12,061 bases of DNA. Origin: Roseiarcus sp043739325. GTDB taxonomy: Bacteria; Pseudomonadota; Alphaproteobacteria; Rhizobiales; Beijerinckiaceae. This document shows positions 1 through 5,785 of this stretch, piece by piece; the first letter of the stretch is position 1, and each line of letters begins with the position of its first letter. The notes beneath the pieces are model-generated. The model was not told where the DNA came from and searched no databases. It saw nothing but the letters and a program-made list of their open reading frames with translations. Where the stretch lies: assembly GCA_043739325.1 (NCBI GenBank), contig JAYUFK010000241.1, positions 1 to 12,061 on the forward strand. The letters are read 5' to 3'. The position numbers were made by a program, and so were the translations under genes.

Positions 1-455
1 GCCGGATCCGGGCGGCGATATTCCGCGACATCGAGGCGTATGCCCTTCAGGCGCTGCGCCGGATCGAAATAGCTCGGCCATTCCCAGGCGGCGATGGCCA
101 GATGAATCTTGTTGTGCTGGGCCGAAACGCCCATCATTTCCGAGCCGCGCCACGCCAAAGGCCGGACATAGGCGTCGCGAAAATTATTCTTCGCAACAAC
201 CATCGCCTTGGCGGCGTCGATCTCGGCAATCGAGAAGGGAATCTCAAAATCGAGGATGCGACCCGAGTCTTTTAGACGCTGCGAATGCTTGGTCGACTTG
301 AAGATTTCGCCGCCATAGGCGCGCTCGCCCTCGAAAACGGCGCTGGCATAATGCATGGCGTGGGTCAGCACGTGGACCTTGGCGTTGCGCCAATCGACCA
401 TCCGACCGTCCATCCAGATCAAACCGTCGCGATCGTCGAATGTCGGGCCGGCCAT
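1..455 (-). CDS. ilvE: Branched-chain amino acid aminotransferase, N-terminal part (truncated by window edge)
   Basis: Transfers the amino group between glutamate and the 2-keto acids of leucine, isoleucine and valine, with PLP, in the cytoplasm. The frame is open from ATG (455..453) to base 1, giving 151 residues. It begins MAGPTFDDRDGLIWMDGRMV and contains the class IV signature stretch HVLTHAMHYASAVFEGERAY (about residues 32-51), which is typical of alphaproteobacterial IlvE. The later SEMMGVSAQHNKIHLAIAAW also fits. The PLP-binding lysine would lie just beyond the window. A purine-rich GGGAGAG ends four bases before the ATG and supports this start. The gene is divergent from the MarR-OmpR-kinase operon. 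D-amino acid transaminase or ADC lyase are relatives, but the N-terminal sequence favours IlvE. Confidence 0.92.
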   Translation of the reverse strand, partial: MAGPTFDDRDGLIWMDGRMVDWRNAKVHVLTHAMHYASAVFEGERAYGGEIFKSTKHSQRLKDSGRILDFEIPFSIAEIDAAKAMVVAKNNFRDAYVRPLAWRGSEMMGVSAQHNKIHLAIAAWEWPSYFDPAQRLKGIRLDVAEYRRPDP

Positions 456-518
456 GGCTCTCTCCCTCGCTTTGTTTGGACTTTGGCTCGCTCCGGCTTA
501 AATAGCCGTCTTGCCCGC

Positions 519-547
519 AAATTATCAAAGGCGGCGAAATATGTCAA
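519..547 (-). promoter_or_regulatory. Sigma-70-like promoter for ilvE
   Basis: On the minus strand a perfect TTGACA (547..542) is followed after 17 bases by TAATTT (524..519). The overlapping GATAAT (526..521) is a better -10 hexamer but has a short 15-base spacer. Either would start transcription near 511-514 and give a leader of about 55-60 nt. That leader includes a small hairpin, CGGCT-TAAAT-AGCCG, at 494-508. The -35 hexamer lies within the dyad at 543-557. Confidence 0.6.
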
Positions 548-557
548 CAATGCTGAC
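543..557. promoter_or_regulatory. 15-bp imperfect dyad, candidate operator of the MarR-type regulator
   Basis: GTCAACAATGCTGAC is an inverted repeat with six of seven arm positions matching around a central A. It ends 17 bp before the ATG of the MarR-type gene and overlaps the -35 box of the divergent ilvE promoter. MarR proteins typically bind 15-20 bp dyads in their own promoter region, so autoregulation is a natural reading. That this protein binds here is inference. Confidence 0.4.
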
Positions 558-574
558 TTAAATTGAAAGACGGC

Positions 575-1147
575 ATGAGCACAGCCACAATGACGAATGC
601 GGCAAGCGAACGGCAACCGGACAAACCAGGCCCGGCAACCGAGGTCGGCGCGCCGATGTACGATCTCATCGAGCTGTTTTTTTTCGCCTATCGCGATTTC
701 GTCGGCGACGCGGATCGGCTGCTCGAGAACTTTCAGTTTGGCCGGGCGCATCATCGGGTCCTGCATTTTGTCAGCCGCGGGCCCGGCTTGACGATCGCCG
801 AATTGCTCGAAATTCTCAAAATCACCAAGCAGAGCCTTAACCGCGTGCTGAAGGAATTGATCGCCGAAGGGTTCATCGATTCACGCGCCGGCGCAAAGGA
901 TCGCCGCCACCGCCAGCTTTACGCGACGGCGAAAGGCGAGCGGTTGGCGCACGATCTCGCGCAATTGCAGACGCGGCGGTTTTCAGCGGCGCTCGATCTG
1001 GTCGGTCCAGATGGGCGCGAGCAGGCGACGGCGTTCCTGCTGGCGATGGTTGATGCCGACGAGCGCGATCGTATTTCGGAGCGGATCGGAATCGTCCGGC
1101 AGAAGTCGCCGATGCGCGCTCGTCGCCCGATTGGGACGCCAGCGTGA
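575..1147 (+). CDS. petP: MarR-family winged-helix regulator, PetP-like
   Basis: Probable cytoplasmic DNA-binding regulator of 190 residues. The middle (about residues 45-115) has the MarR winged helix: a helix with HHRVLHFVSRGPGLTIAELL, a recognition helix ITKQSLNRVLKELIAEGFI, and a basic wing AGAKDRRHRQLYATAKG. Helices for dimerisation flank it. It opens an operon: its TGA overlaps the GTG of the response-regulator gene (GTGA, 1144-1147). A MarR gene fused in this way to an OmpR-type regulator matches petP-petR of Rhodobacter capsulatus, known for control of cytochrome bc1 genes; the symbol rests on that resemblance and context. ATG 575 is chosen over the upstream in-frame TTG 563; GAAAGA before it is a weak ribosome site. 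Confidence 0.85.
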   Translation: MSTATMTNAASERQPDKPGPATEVGAPMYDLIELFFFAYRDFVGDADRLLENFQFGRAHHRVLHFVSRGPGLTIAELLEILKITKQSLNRVLKELIAEGFIDSRAGAKDRRHRQLYATAKGERLAHDLAQLQTRRFSAALDLVGPDGREQATAFLLAMVDADERDRISERIGIVRQKSPMRARRPIGTPA

Positions 1148-1854
1148 CGAGCGCGCCCAATCCGCCCGACGACGATGCGCCGCATGTTCTTGTCGTCGAT
1201 GACGACCGGCGCCTGCGTGAGCTCGTTTCCGCCTATCTGCGCAAGAACGGCCATCGCGTAACCGTCGCGGCGTCGGCAAAGGAAGCGCGGGCGTTTCTCG
1301 AAAGCCTGTCGTTTGAAATCATATTGCTTGACGTGATGATGCCCGGCGAGAGCGGTTTTGATTTCGCGCGGAGCCTGCGTCAGACGTCGCGGACGCCAAT
1401 CCTCATGCTGACCGCAAAGGCCGAAGCCGCCGATCGTGTGCATGGGCTCGAAATCGGCGTCGATGATTATCTCACCAAGCCATTCGAGCCGCGCGAACTT
1501 CTGTTGCGCATCGGCTCGATCCTGCGCCGCACGATGCCGCCGCCGCCCAAGCCTGGCGCTCCGATCGTCCGGTTCGGCGGCTTCAGTTTTTCGCTGGAGC
1601 GCGGCGAATTGCGCGAAGGCGACAATGTCGTGCGACTGACCGAACGCGAGCGCGACATGCTGCGGCTGCTGTGCGCTAGCGCTGGCGACAGCGTGCCGCG
1701 CGAAGCGCTTTCGGGTTCTGGAGGCGCCGCCAACGAGCGCACGGTCGATGTCCAGATCAACAGGCTTCGCCGCAAGATCGAACCGGACCCGGCCAATCCG
1801 CTTTATCTGCAAACCGCGCGCGGCGCTGGTTATCGCCTCATAACGGACGGGTGA
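1144..1854 (+). CDS. petR: OmpR-family response regulator, PetR-like
   Basis: Two-domain response regulator of 236 residues. The receiver domain (about 13-128) has the acidic pair D19/D20, phosphoacceptor D63 in LLDVMMPGESG, T90 in LMLTA and K112 in LTKPFEP. The C-terminal winged helix (about 139-234) has the OmpR-type recognition helix NERTVDVQINRLRRKIE and the closing hairpin ARGAGYRL. It starts at GTG 1144, overlapping the MarR stop by four bases, and its TGA overlaps the kinase start in the same GTGA pattern, so translation of the three genes is probably coupled. The cognate sensor is the downstream kinase. The PetR name rests on resemblance of the receiver to R. capsulatus PetR and on the MarR partner; OmpR-type is certain, PetR orthology is likely. 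Confidence 0.9.
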   Translation: MTSAPNPPDDDAPHVLVVDDDRRLRELVSAYLRKNGHRVTVAASAKEARAFLESLSFEIILLDVMMPGESGFDFARSLRQTSRTPILMLTAKAEAADRVHGLEIGVDDYLTKPFEPRELLLRIGSILRRTMPPPPKPGAPIVRFGGFSFSLERGELREGDNVVRLTERERDMLRLLCASAGDSVPREALSGSGGAANERTVDVQINRLRRKIEPDPANPLYLQTARGAGYRLITDG

Positions 1855-3239
1855 TGCGTTTGAGCGCGTTTGCTGCGCCCATCGATTTCTCCAGGCTGCG
1901 CGAAATCTGGCGCGAGGGCGCGCGTGGGCTCGCCAATCTGCTGCCCAAGGGGCTTTATGCGCGCTCGCTGCTGATCGTCATCCTGCCGATGGTGCTGCTG
2001 CAGACGGCGGTCGCCTATGTCTTCATGCAGCGGCATTGGGACTTGGTGACGCATCGGCTCTCGGCGGCGGTCGCGCGCGATGCCGGCGCGGTGATCGATC
2101 TTTACGCTGCCTATCCGCCTGTCAATGGCGACACGCGGCTGCAATCGATCAGCGCCGAGCGCTTTCGCATGGACATCACGCTGTTGCCCCCGGGGCCATT
2201 GCCGCCGCCGATGCCCAAGACGTTTTTCGCCGAGCTCGATCCGCTCACCCGCGCGCTGCCGGACGAACTGTCCAAGCAGGTACATCGGCCGTTCTGGGTC
2301 GATACCGTGGGACGTTCAGGGCTGATGGAAATTCGCGTCGAGATGGGCAACGGCGTATTGCGCATGCTGACGCGGCGCTCGCTCGCCTATGAGCCCAACG
2401 TCCATATCTTCATTCTGTGGATGCTTGGCGCGTCGATCGTACTTCTGGCTGTCGCCATCCTGTTCCTGCGCAATCAAATTCGCCCGATCCTGCGTCTGGC
2501 GGGAGCGGCGGAGGATTTCGGCAAGGGGCGCGATTTCGATTTCCGCCCGCATGGCGCGCGCGAAGTGCGTCAAGCCGGGTTTGCCTTCGTTGAAATGAAG
2601 AAGCGGGTCGAGCGCGCCACCGAACAACGCACCGCGATGCTCAATGGCGTCAGTCACGATCTGCGCACTATTTTGACGCGCTTCAAACTGTCGCTGGCGA
2701 TGCTCGACGACGAGCCGCAGATCGAGCTTCTGCAAAAAGACGTCGCCGAGATGCAGCGCATGCTCGAGGCCTATCTCGCCTTCGCTCGCGGCGATGCGGG
2801 CGAGCCGACGCAGGTGACGGATCTGCGCGGCATGCTCGAAGACATCAAGATCGATGCGGCGCGTCACGGCTCGCCGATGACGCTGGAGACTTCAGGCAAT
2901 CTCAACGTCAAGCTGCGGCCGCTGGCGTTCAAGCGCTGCGTCGCCAATCTCGTCGCCAACGCGCAGCGGCATGCGCAAAACCTCGCTATGAAGGCGACGC
3001 GCGAGCAGCGCTTCGTCACGATCAATGTCGATGACGACGGGCCCGGCATCGCGCCCGAACATCGCGAGGATGTGTTCCGGCCGTTTCACCGGCTCGACGA
3101 AGCGCGCAATCAGGACGAGAGCGGCGCCGGGCTGGGGCTTGCAATCGCCCGCGATATCGCCCGCTCGCATGGCGGCGACATCACACTGGGCGCGAGCCCC
3201 ATGGGGGGTCTGCGCGCCAGCGTGCGTATTCCTGTCTAG
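1854..3239 (+). CDS. EnvZ-like membrane sensor histidine kinase
   Basis: Inner-membrane sensor kinase of 461 residues, presumed to phosphorylate D63 of the upstream regulator. TM1 is about residues 35-58 and TM2 about 184-206, enclosing a periplasmic sensor region of about 125 residues with a proline-rich LPPGPLPPPMP segment. A HAMP linker follows (about 207-258). The H-box GVSHDLRTILTR carries the phosphoacceptor H268; the usual proline after DLRT is isoleucine (I273). The ATPase part has the N-box (NLVANAQRHA, N369), D-box (DDDGPGIAPE) and G-box (GAGLGLAIA). ATG 1854 or GTG 1851 can start it, overlapping the regulator stop. It converges on trxA with a 19-bp gap. Confidence 0.9.
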   Translation: MRLSAFAAPIDFSRLREIWREGARGLANLLPKGLYARSLLIVILPMVLLQTAVAYVFMQRHWDLVTHRLSAAVARDAGAVIDLYAAYPPVNGDTRLQSISAERFRMDITLLPPGPLPPPMPKTFFAELDPLTRALPDELSKQVHRPFWVDTVGRSGLMEIRVEMGNGVLRMLTRRSLAYEPNVHIFILWMLGASIVLLAVAILFLRNQIRPILRLAGAAEDFGKGRDFDFRPHGAREVRQAGFAFVEMKKRVERATEQRTAMLNGVSHDLRTILTRFKLSLAMLDDEPQIELLQKDVAEMQRMLEAYLAFARGDAGEPTQVTDLRGMLEDIKIDAARHGSPMTLETSGNLNVKLRPLAFKRCVANLVANAQRHAQNLAMKATREQRFVTINVDDDGPGIAPEHREDVFRPFHRLDEARNQDESGAGLGLAIARDIARSHGGDITLGASPMGGLRASVRIPV

Positions 3240-3250
3240 AAGTTTTGGAA

Positions 3251-3269
3251 CCGTCGGCTCACGCCGAGG
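3251..3269. terminator. Compact hairpin between convergent kinase and trxA ends
   Basis: TCGGC-TCAC-GCCGA is a five-pair stem with a four-base loop, extended by CC/GG across a bulged G. The trxA stop codon begins in the loop (TCA 3259-3261). There is no clear T-run on either side, so it is a weak candidate for a shared bidirectional terminator or mRNA-end stabiliser. Confidence 0.35.
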
Positions 3270-3582
3270 CGTTGATCCACTTCACCAGTTCGCTCTTCGG
3301 GCCCGCGCCGGTCTTGGTGGCCACGTGCTTGCCGTCCTTAAACATCATCAAGGTGGGGATCGAGCGAATGCCGAGCTTGCCGGTCATTGCCGGGTTTTCG
3401 TCGATGTTGAACTTGGCGATCTTCACCTTGCCCTGCATCTCAGTCGCAATCTCCTCCAGCGACGGGCCGATCATGCGGCACGGACCGCACCATTCGGCCC
3501 AGAAATCGACAACAACCGGTTCACTGGACTTGAGGACGTCGGCATCGAAACTTGCGTCGGTGACTTTGGCGGTGGCGGACAT
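3259..3582 (-). CDS. trxA: Thioredoxin 1
   Basis: Cytoplasmic dithiol oxidoreductase that reduces disulfides in substrate proteins and is recycled by thioredoxin reductase. The 107-residue length is the normal thioredoxin size. The active site is WCGPC (C32 and C35) in VVDFWAEWCGPCRM, with the cis-proline P76 in IRSIPTLMMF and the usual KFNIDENP segment before it. The start ATG (3582..3580) has a GAGGT ribosome site (3591..3587) four bases upstream. It has its own promoter-like site and converges with the sensor kinase gene. Nothing looks unusual. Confidence 0.96.
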   Translation of the reverse strand: MSATAKVTDASFDADVLKSSEPVVVDFWAEWCGPCRMIGPSLEEIATEMQGKVKIAKFNIDENPAMTGKLGIRSIPTLMMFKDGKHVATKTGAGPKSELVKWINASA

Positions 3583-3621
3583 GGTTACCTCAAAAAAGCG
3601 GGCGACCCGCAGTCAGCACAT

Positions 3622-3650
3622 GAGGTAGGAAGAAGCAGGCGAGTCGTCAA
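3622..3650 (-). promoter_or_regulatory. Candidate trxA promoter
   Basis: On the minus strand TTGACG (3650..3645), a 17-base spacer and TACCTC (3627..3622) match the usual alphaproteobacterial vegetative promoter form. Transcription would begin near 3615, giving a leader of about 33 nt that contains the GAGGT ribosome site. Confidence 0.5.
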
Positions 3651-3962
3651 GGCGCCGGGCAAAGGCTAACGGGTTCCGGCGCTATCGACCGGCCTGTCAC
3701 GCGCGTACGGCTCTCATGTAAATTCAAGCGCTTGAGTATATATTTTTGTCCTGGCCGGGAGCGCGAAGACCACAGGTCATTCAGCTTGGCCCCAGTCGGA
3801 CAATGCGCCACTTAGAAATTCTCCTTTTCCATACTGAGCTGATTATACTCGCCGCTCCGCCAGGCGGCAACTTCGGCGGATTTATCGAGACTAACACATA
3901 TTTTGATTATTAGAAAGATATTGCTTCAAATATTTCTTTTTATAGAACGCTCGACCTCTAGT
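3651..3962. other. Gene-free, AT-rich stretch between trxA and csaA
   Basis: I see no credible gene here. The left part is GC-rich, the right part AT-rich (TATATATTTTT near 3737-3747 and a run of A/T from 3895 to 3950). It holds a perfect 12-bp palindrome TCAAGCGCTTGA (3724-3735) and a GC-rich patch at 3854-3880 with CCGCC/GGCGG complementarity. Neither can be assigned a role. With the repeat that follows it, the gene-free gap runs from 3583 to 4071. Confidence 0.5.
3724..3735. repeat. Perfect 12-bp palindrome
   Basis: TCAAGCGCTTGA is its own reverse complement and is followed at once by GTATATATTTTT. It could be a protein-binding site or a short hairpin; there is no nearby plus-strand gene for it to end or control. 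Confidence 0.4.
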
Positions 3963-4042
3963 GTCATTCCCGCGAAAGCGGGAATCCAGACGAGGCTAGC
4001 GGAACACGGCTTAGCCTGGGTTCCCGCTTTCGCGGGAATGAC
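3963..4042. repeat. REPIN-like paired palindromic repeat, copy 1
   Basis: Two 27-bp arms (3963-3989 and 4016-4042) are inverted around a 26-bp spacer, with one mismatch between arms. Each arm is itself a hairpin: ATTCCCGC, loop GAAA, GCGGGAAT. The outer ends read GTCATTCCC...GGGAATGAC. A second copy lies at 8891-8971 with a similar spacer (both end CGGCTTAGC). This is the structure of a REP doublet (REPIN), a class moved in trans by RAYT transposases; no such transposase is in the window. It lies 29 bp past the csaA stop and could also end csaA transcription. Translated, it gives the familiar spurious peptide VIPAKAGIQ. Confidence 0.85.
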
Positions 4043-4071
4043 GGCTTGGGTGTTGGCAAGGCGATCGCCGG

Positions 4072-4428
4072 CTAAAACAGCCTCCCCCCATTCGGCGTGG
4101 GCAGGCTCGGACCTATCAGCACGACTTCCCCCTTTTCGTCGGGAAATCCCAGCGTCAGCACTTCCGACATGAACGGGCCGATCTGGCGCGGCGGAAAATT
4201 CACGACGGCGGCGACCTGGCGGCCGACGAGTTGCTCCGGGCGGTAATGCGCGGTGATCTGCGCCGAGGATTTCTTGACCCCGATGGCGGGTCCAAAGTCG
4301 ATCGTCAGGCGATAGGCCGTCTTGCGCGCTTGCGGGAAATTCTCGGCGGAACGAATCGTGCCGACGCGGATGTCGACTTTCAGAAAATCGTCATAATCAA
4401 TTGCCGGAGTGTGCGCCTTTGGGGGCAT
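4072..4428 (-). CDS. csaA: CsaA-type tRNA-binding domain protein
   Basis: Small single OB-fold protein of 118 residues, close to the usual length (about 110) for CsaA. CsaA is reported as a chaperone with export-related activity in Bacillus, and the fold is that of the tRNA-binding domain of MetRS and Arc1p; the physiological role in this group is uncertain. Diagnostic segments are FLKVDIRVGTI (residues 15-25), VKKSSAQITAHY (51-62) and NFPPRQIGPFMSEVLTLGF (77-95). The frame stays open upstream, but ATG 4428 is the start: a strong GAGGAG ribosome site (4440..4435) sits six bases before it and family similarity starts soon after. It is divergent from the TIR gene. Confidence 0.9.
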   Translation of the reverse strand: MPPKAHTPAIDYDDFLKVDIRVGTIRSAENFPQARKTAYRLTIDFGPAIGVKKSSAQITAHYRPEQLVGRQVAAVVNFPPRQIGPFMSEVLTLGFPDEKGEVVLIGPSLPTPNGGRLF

Positions 4429-4636
4429 CTTTTGACTCCTCGTTGTTTTCGTTTGTACGTCGCAACTTCGTCGCTGTGCGGGGCACACGTCAAGCTGCAC
4501 TTCGCCAGCATCCATGATTGAATTTCGGTTCTCGGCAAGACCAATTTTGATGATGCTGCCGGAAGTCGGTTCGTTCTGAGATTTTAAGAACAACGGAATC
4601 GCACTACTCTGGGTCGATTATTCTAGGTTTCCGATG

Positions 4637-4660
4637 CCGACATTTTTTCGAAAATGTCGG
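4637..4660. repeat. Perfect 10-bp-stem hairpin with TTCG loop
   Basis: CCGACATTTT, loop TTCG, AAAATGTCGG: all ten pairs match. There is no T-run after it on either strand, so it is not a standard intrinsic terminator. It lies 155 bp before the TIR start and 208 bp upstream of the csaA start, at the edge of the AT-rich block. It could be an operator, a transcript-end structure or a relic of a mobile element end. Confidence 0.6.
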
Positions 4661-4771
4661 AGGTGCGAAAATAGTTGAGAATCATGAAAGCATACCCGTC
4701 GCCTTGGCGTCCCTGTTGCGACGCTTTATGGATGCGTTGCAGCTGCACGAACAGCCGACACCCCGGGGCGT

Positions 4772-4800
4772 TTGGCAACAGCGTCACTGTCCTTTGTACT
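4772..4800 (+). promoter_or_regulatory. Weak promoter candidate for the TIR gene
   Basis: TTGGCA (4772-4777), 17 bases, then TGTACT (4795-4800). The hexamers match consensus at five and four positions. Initiation about seven bases downstream would cut into the GAGGG ribosome site (4805-4809), which argues against this being the main promoter. Confidence 0.25.
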
Positions 4801-4815
4801 GAATGAGGGCTACGC

Positions 4816-5298
4816 GTGCCAATTTTCATTAGTTATAGTCAAAAAGACACCGCGTTTGTGGACGTACTTGCCGTGAATTTGATAAAGGCACAACACAATG
4901 TCTGGATCGACCGTTGGGAACTCAACATTGGCGATTCTATTACGCAAAAGATTGAAGAAAGCCTCACCGTATCGAGTGCGATAATTGTTGTCATTTCGAA
5001 GAATTCGATCGATTCTGCGTGGTGCAAACGGGAATTGACAGCCGGCCTTGTACGAGAGCTTGAGGAGAAAAAAACGATAGTACTGCCAATTGTTATAGAT
5101 AAATGTGTACTTCCTCTTTTTCTCCGTGATAAATTTTTTGCGGATTTTAGAAAGAATCCGGATGAAGCATTCAGCCAAGTAGATCGGGCGCTTTCTAAGA
5201 TTTCAAATGCCACGACAAGCCGTGTGGAAACTCCCGAATTTTTGGTTGATTACACAATAGATTGGAGCGGAAAGGTGCCGAGGACGATCCGTGGATAA
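4816..5298 (+). CDS. TIR-domain protein (N-terminal reading frame)
   Basis: The first about 135 residues form a bacterial TIR domain: FISYSQKDTAFVDVLAVNL (strand A and box 1), VWIDRWELNIGDSI, then IIVVISKNSIDSAWCKREL with the SxWCxxE motif that carries the catalytic glutamate (E73) of TIR NADases. An enzyme that cleaves NAD+ or makes a cyclic ADP-ribose signal is therefore plausible; TIR enzymes act as effectors or signal makers in defence systems such as Thoeris. GTG 4816 is the start, with GAGGG (4805-4809) six bases upstream. The frame ends at TAA 5296 after residue 160, in the middle of what looks like a second domain (FLVDYTIDW) that continues in the -1 frame. G+C is far below both neighbours, suggesting transfer. 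No ThsA-like or other partner gene is present. Confidence 0.85.
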   Translation: MPIFISYSQKDTAFVDVLAVNLIKAQHNVWIDRWELNIGDSITQKIEESLTVSSAIIVVISKNSIDSAWCKRELTAGLVRELEEKKTIVLPIVIDKCVLPLFLRDKFFADFRKNPDEAFSQVDRALSKISNATTSRVETPEFLVDYTIDWSGKVPRTIRG

Positions 5299-5669
5299 TT
5301 AGATGGACATTTGTCGATCACAGTCCAAAATATCCGTACGTTGTTATCAGCGAGTGCCAGATTTATCCAGTTGAGTGCGAAGATGTTTTTGATGAAGCAA
5401 TAAACAATAGAACTCATCTCGAATTTATGAAAAAAATCTTAGTCAAGTTGGTCGCTGACGTCGATAAAAAATCATTGCAGGAGATAATTTCGGATCAATT
5501 CGAACACTTTGTTGCGTGGGAAATCAAATTTTCTAGTGAAGAGCGGTATATTGTTAGGTACTCATACCGCAGACTTGGCGAAGACAATGGAATGGATACC
5601 ATTGTGAATCTTGATAAAAACTTGCGTATGGCACTGACGAAGTGGGAAGAAACGTTCAAGGGCAGGTAG
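5262..5669 (+). CDS. C-terminal domain of the TIR protein in the -1 frame
   Basis: This frame overlaps the TIR frame by 37 bases and ends at TAG 5667-5669. Its only early start is TTG 5262 with no clear ribosome site, so independent translation is doubtful. Adding one A to the AAA run at 5271-5273, or a -1 slip at A-AAG, joins both frames into one 284-residue protein (153 + 131 residues) reading through DYTIDWSGKGAEDDPWIIRW. The segment has alternating hydrophobic and charged residues with no membrane span: probable strands TFVDH, PYVVISECQIYP, then a helix MKKILVKLVADV and strands AWEIKFSS and ERYIVRYSYRRLGEDNG. I do not know a named family for it; a sensing domain coupled to TIR is a guess. 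Codon use matches the TIR part. Confidence 0.6.
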   Translation: MERKGAEDDPWIIRWTFVDHSPKYPYVVISECQIYPVECEDVFDEAINNRTHLEFMKKILVKLVADVDKKSLQEIISDQFEHFVAWEIKFSSEERYIVRYSYRRLGEDNGMDTIVNLDKNLRMALTKWEETFKGR

Positions 5670-5680
5670 TGTTCTTCTCA

Positions 5681-5711
5681 AATAATCCTGTTACTCGGAT
5701 CAGTGATTATT
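5681..5711 (+). terminator. Possible terminator after the TIR gene
   Basis: AATAATC-CTG, ten-base loop, CAG-T-GATTATT: ten pairs with one bulged base, starting 12 bases after the stop codon and followed by GTCTTAATT. The stem is AT-rich and the T-run poor, so support is modest. Confidence 0.35.
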
Positions 5712-5785
5712 GTCTTAATTCCGCAGTTGCGCCCGGAGAGTTTTGGGCGCGTTCAAACTGAGATATTGTCCACGCCGCGCTTCGC

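Larger units (their letters stand above)
4429..4815. other. Divergent intergenic region between csaA and the TIR gene
   Basis: No credible gene is seen in these 387 bases. Composition falls from the GC-rich csaA side toward the AT-richer block, so the left edge of the acquired segment probably lies here. It contains the csaA ribosome site, a strong hairpin (4637-4660) and a weak promoter-like pair before the TIR gene (4772-4800). A minus-strand TTGACG at 4493..4488 lacks a convincing -10 partner for csaA. Confidence 0.5.

Noticed and set aside
919..1812. A 297-codon minus-strand frame opposite the MarR and response-regulator genes.
   Set aside because: GC-rich codon bias produces long antisense frames; its residues show no family and the plus strand has clear domains.
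3903..4172. An 89-codon plus-strand open frame across the repeat, with VIPAKAGIQ and VPAFAGMTAW.
   Set aside because: This peptide is the translation of the palindromic repeat itself and overlaps the 3' end of csaA on the other strand; not a gene.
4429..4593. N-terminal extension of the csaA frame by 55 codons.
   Set aside because: The ribosome site GAGGAG and family similarity both support ATG 4428; the extension has no coding character.
4728..4806. Two overlapping 24-codon frames (ATG 4728 and ATG 4732) just before the TIR gene, possible leader peptides.
   Set aside because: No ribosome site, no recognisable attenuator structure; length is expected by chance.
4623..5213. Minus-strand open frames opposite the TIR gene and its leader (68-124 codons).
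   Set aside because: They are antisense shadows; the plus frame has the TIR motifs.
4616..5711. GATTATT occurs on both sides of the low-G+C TIR block (4616-4622 and 5705-5711), like a target duplication.
   Set aside because: The same seven bases also occur at 3905-3911, the repeat is short and AT-rich, and no inverted ends lie beside it. Chance is sufficient.
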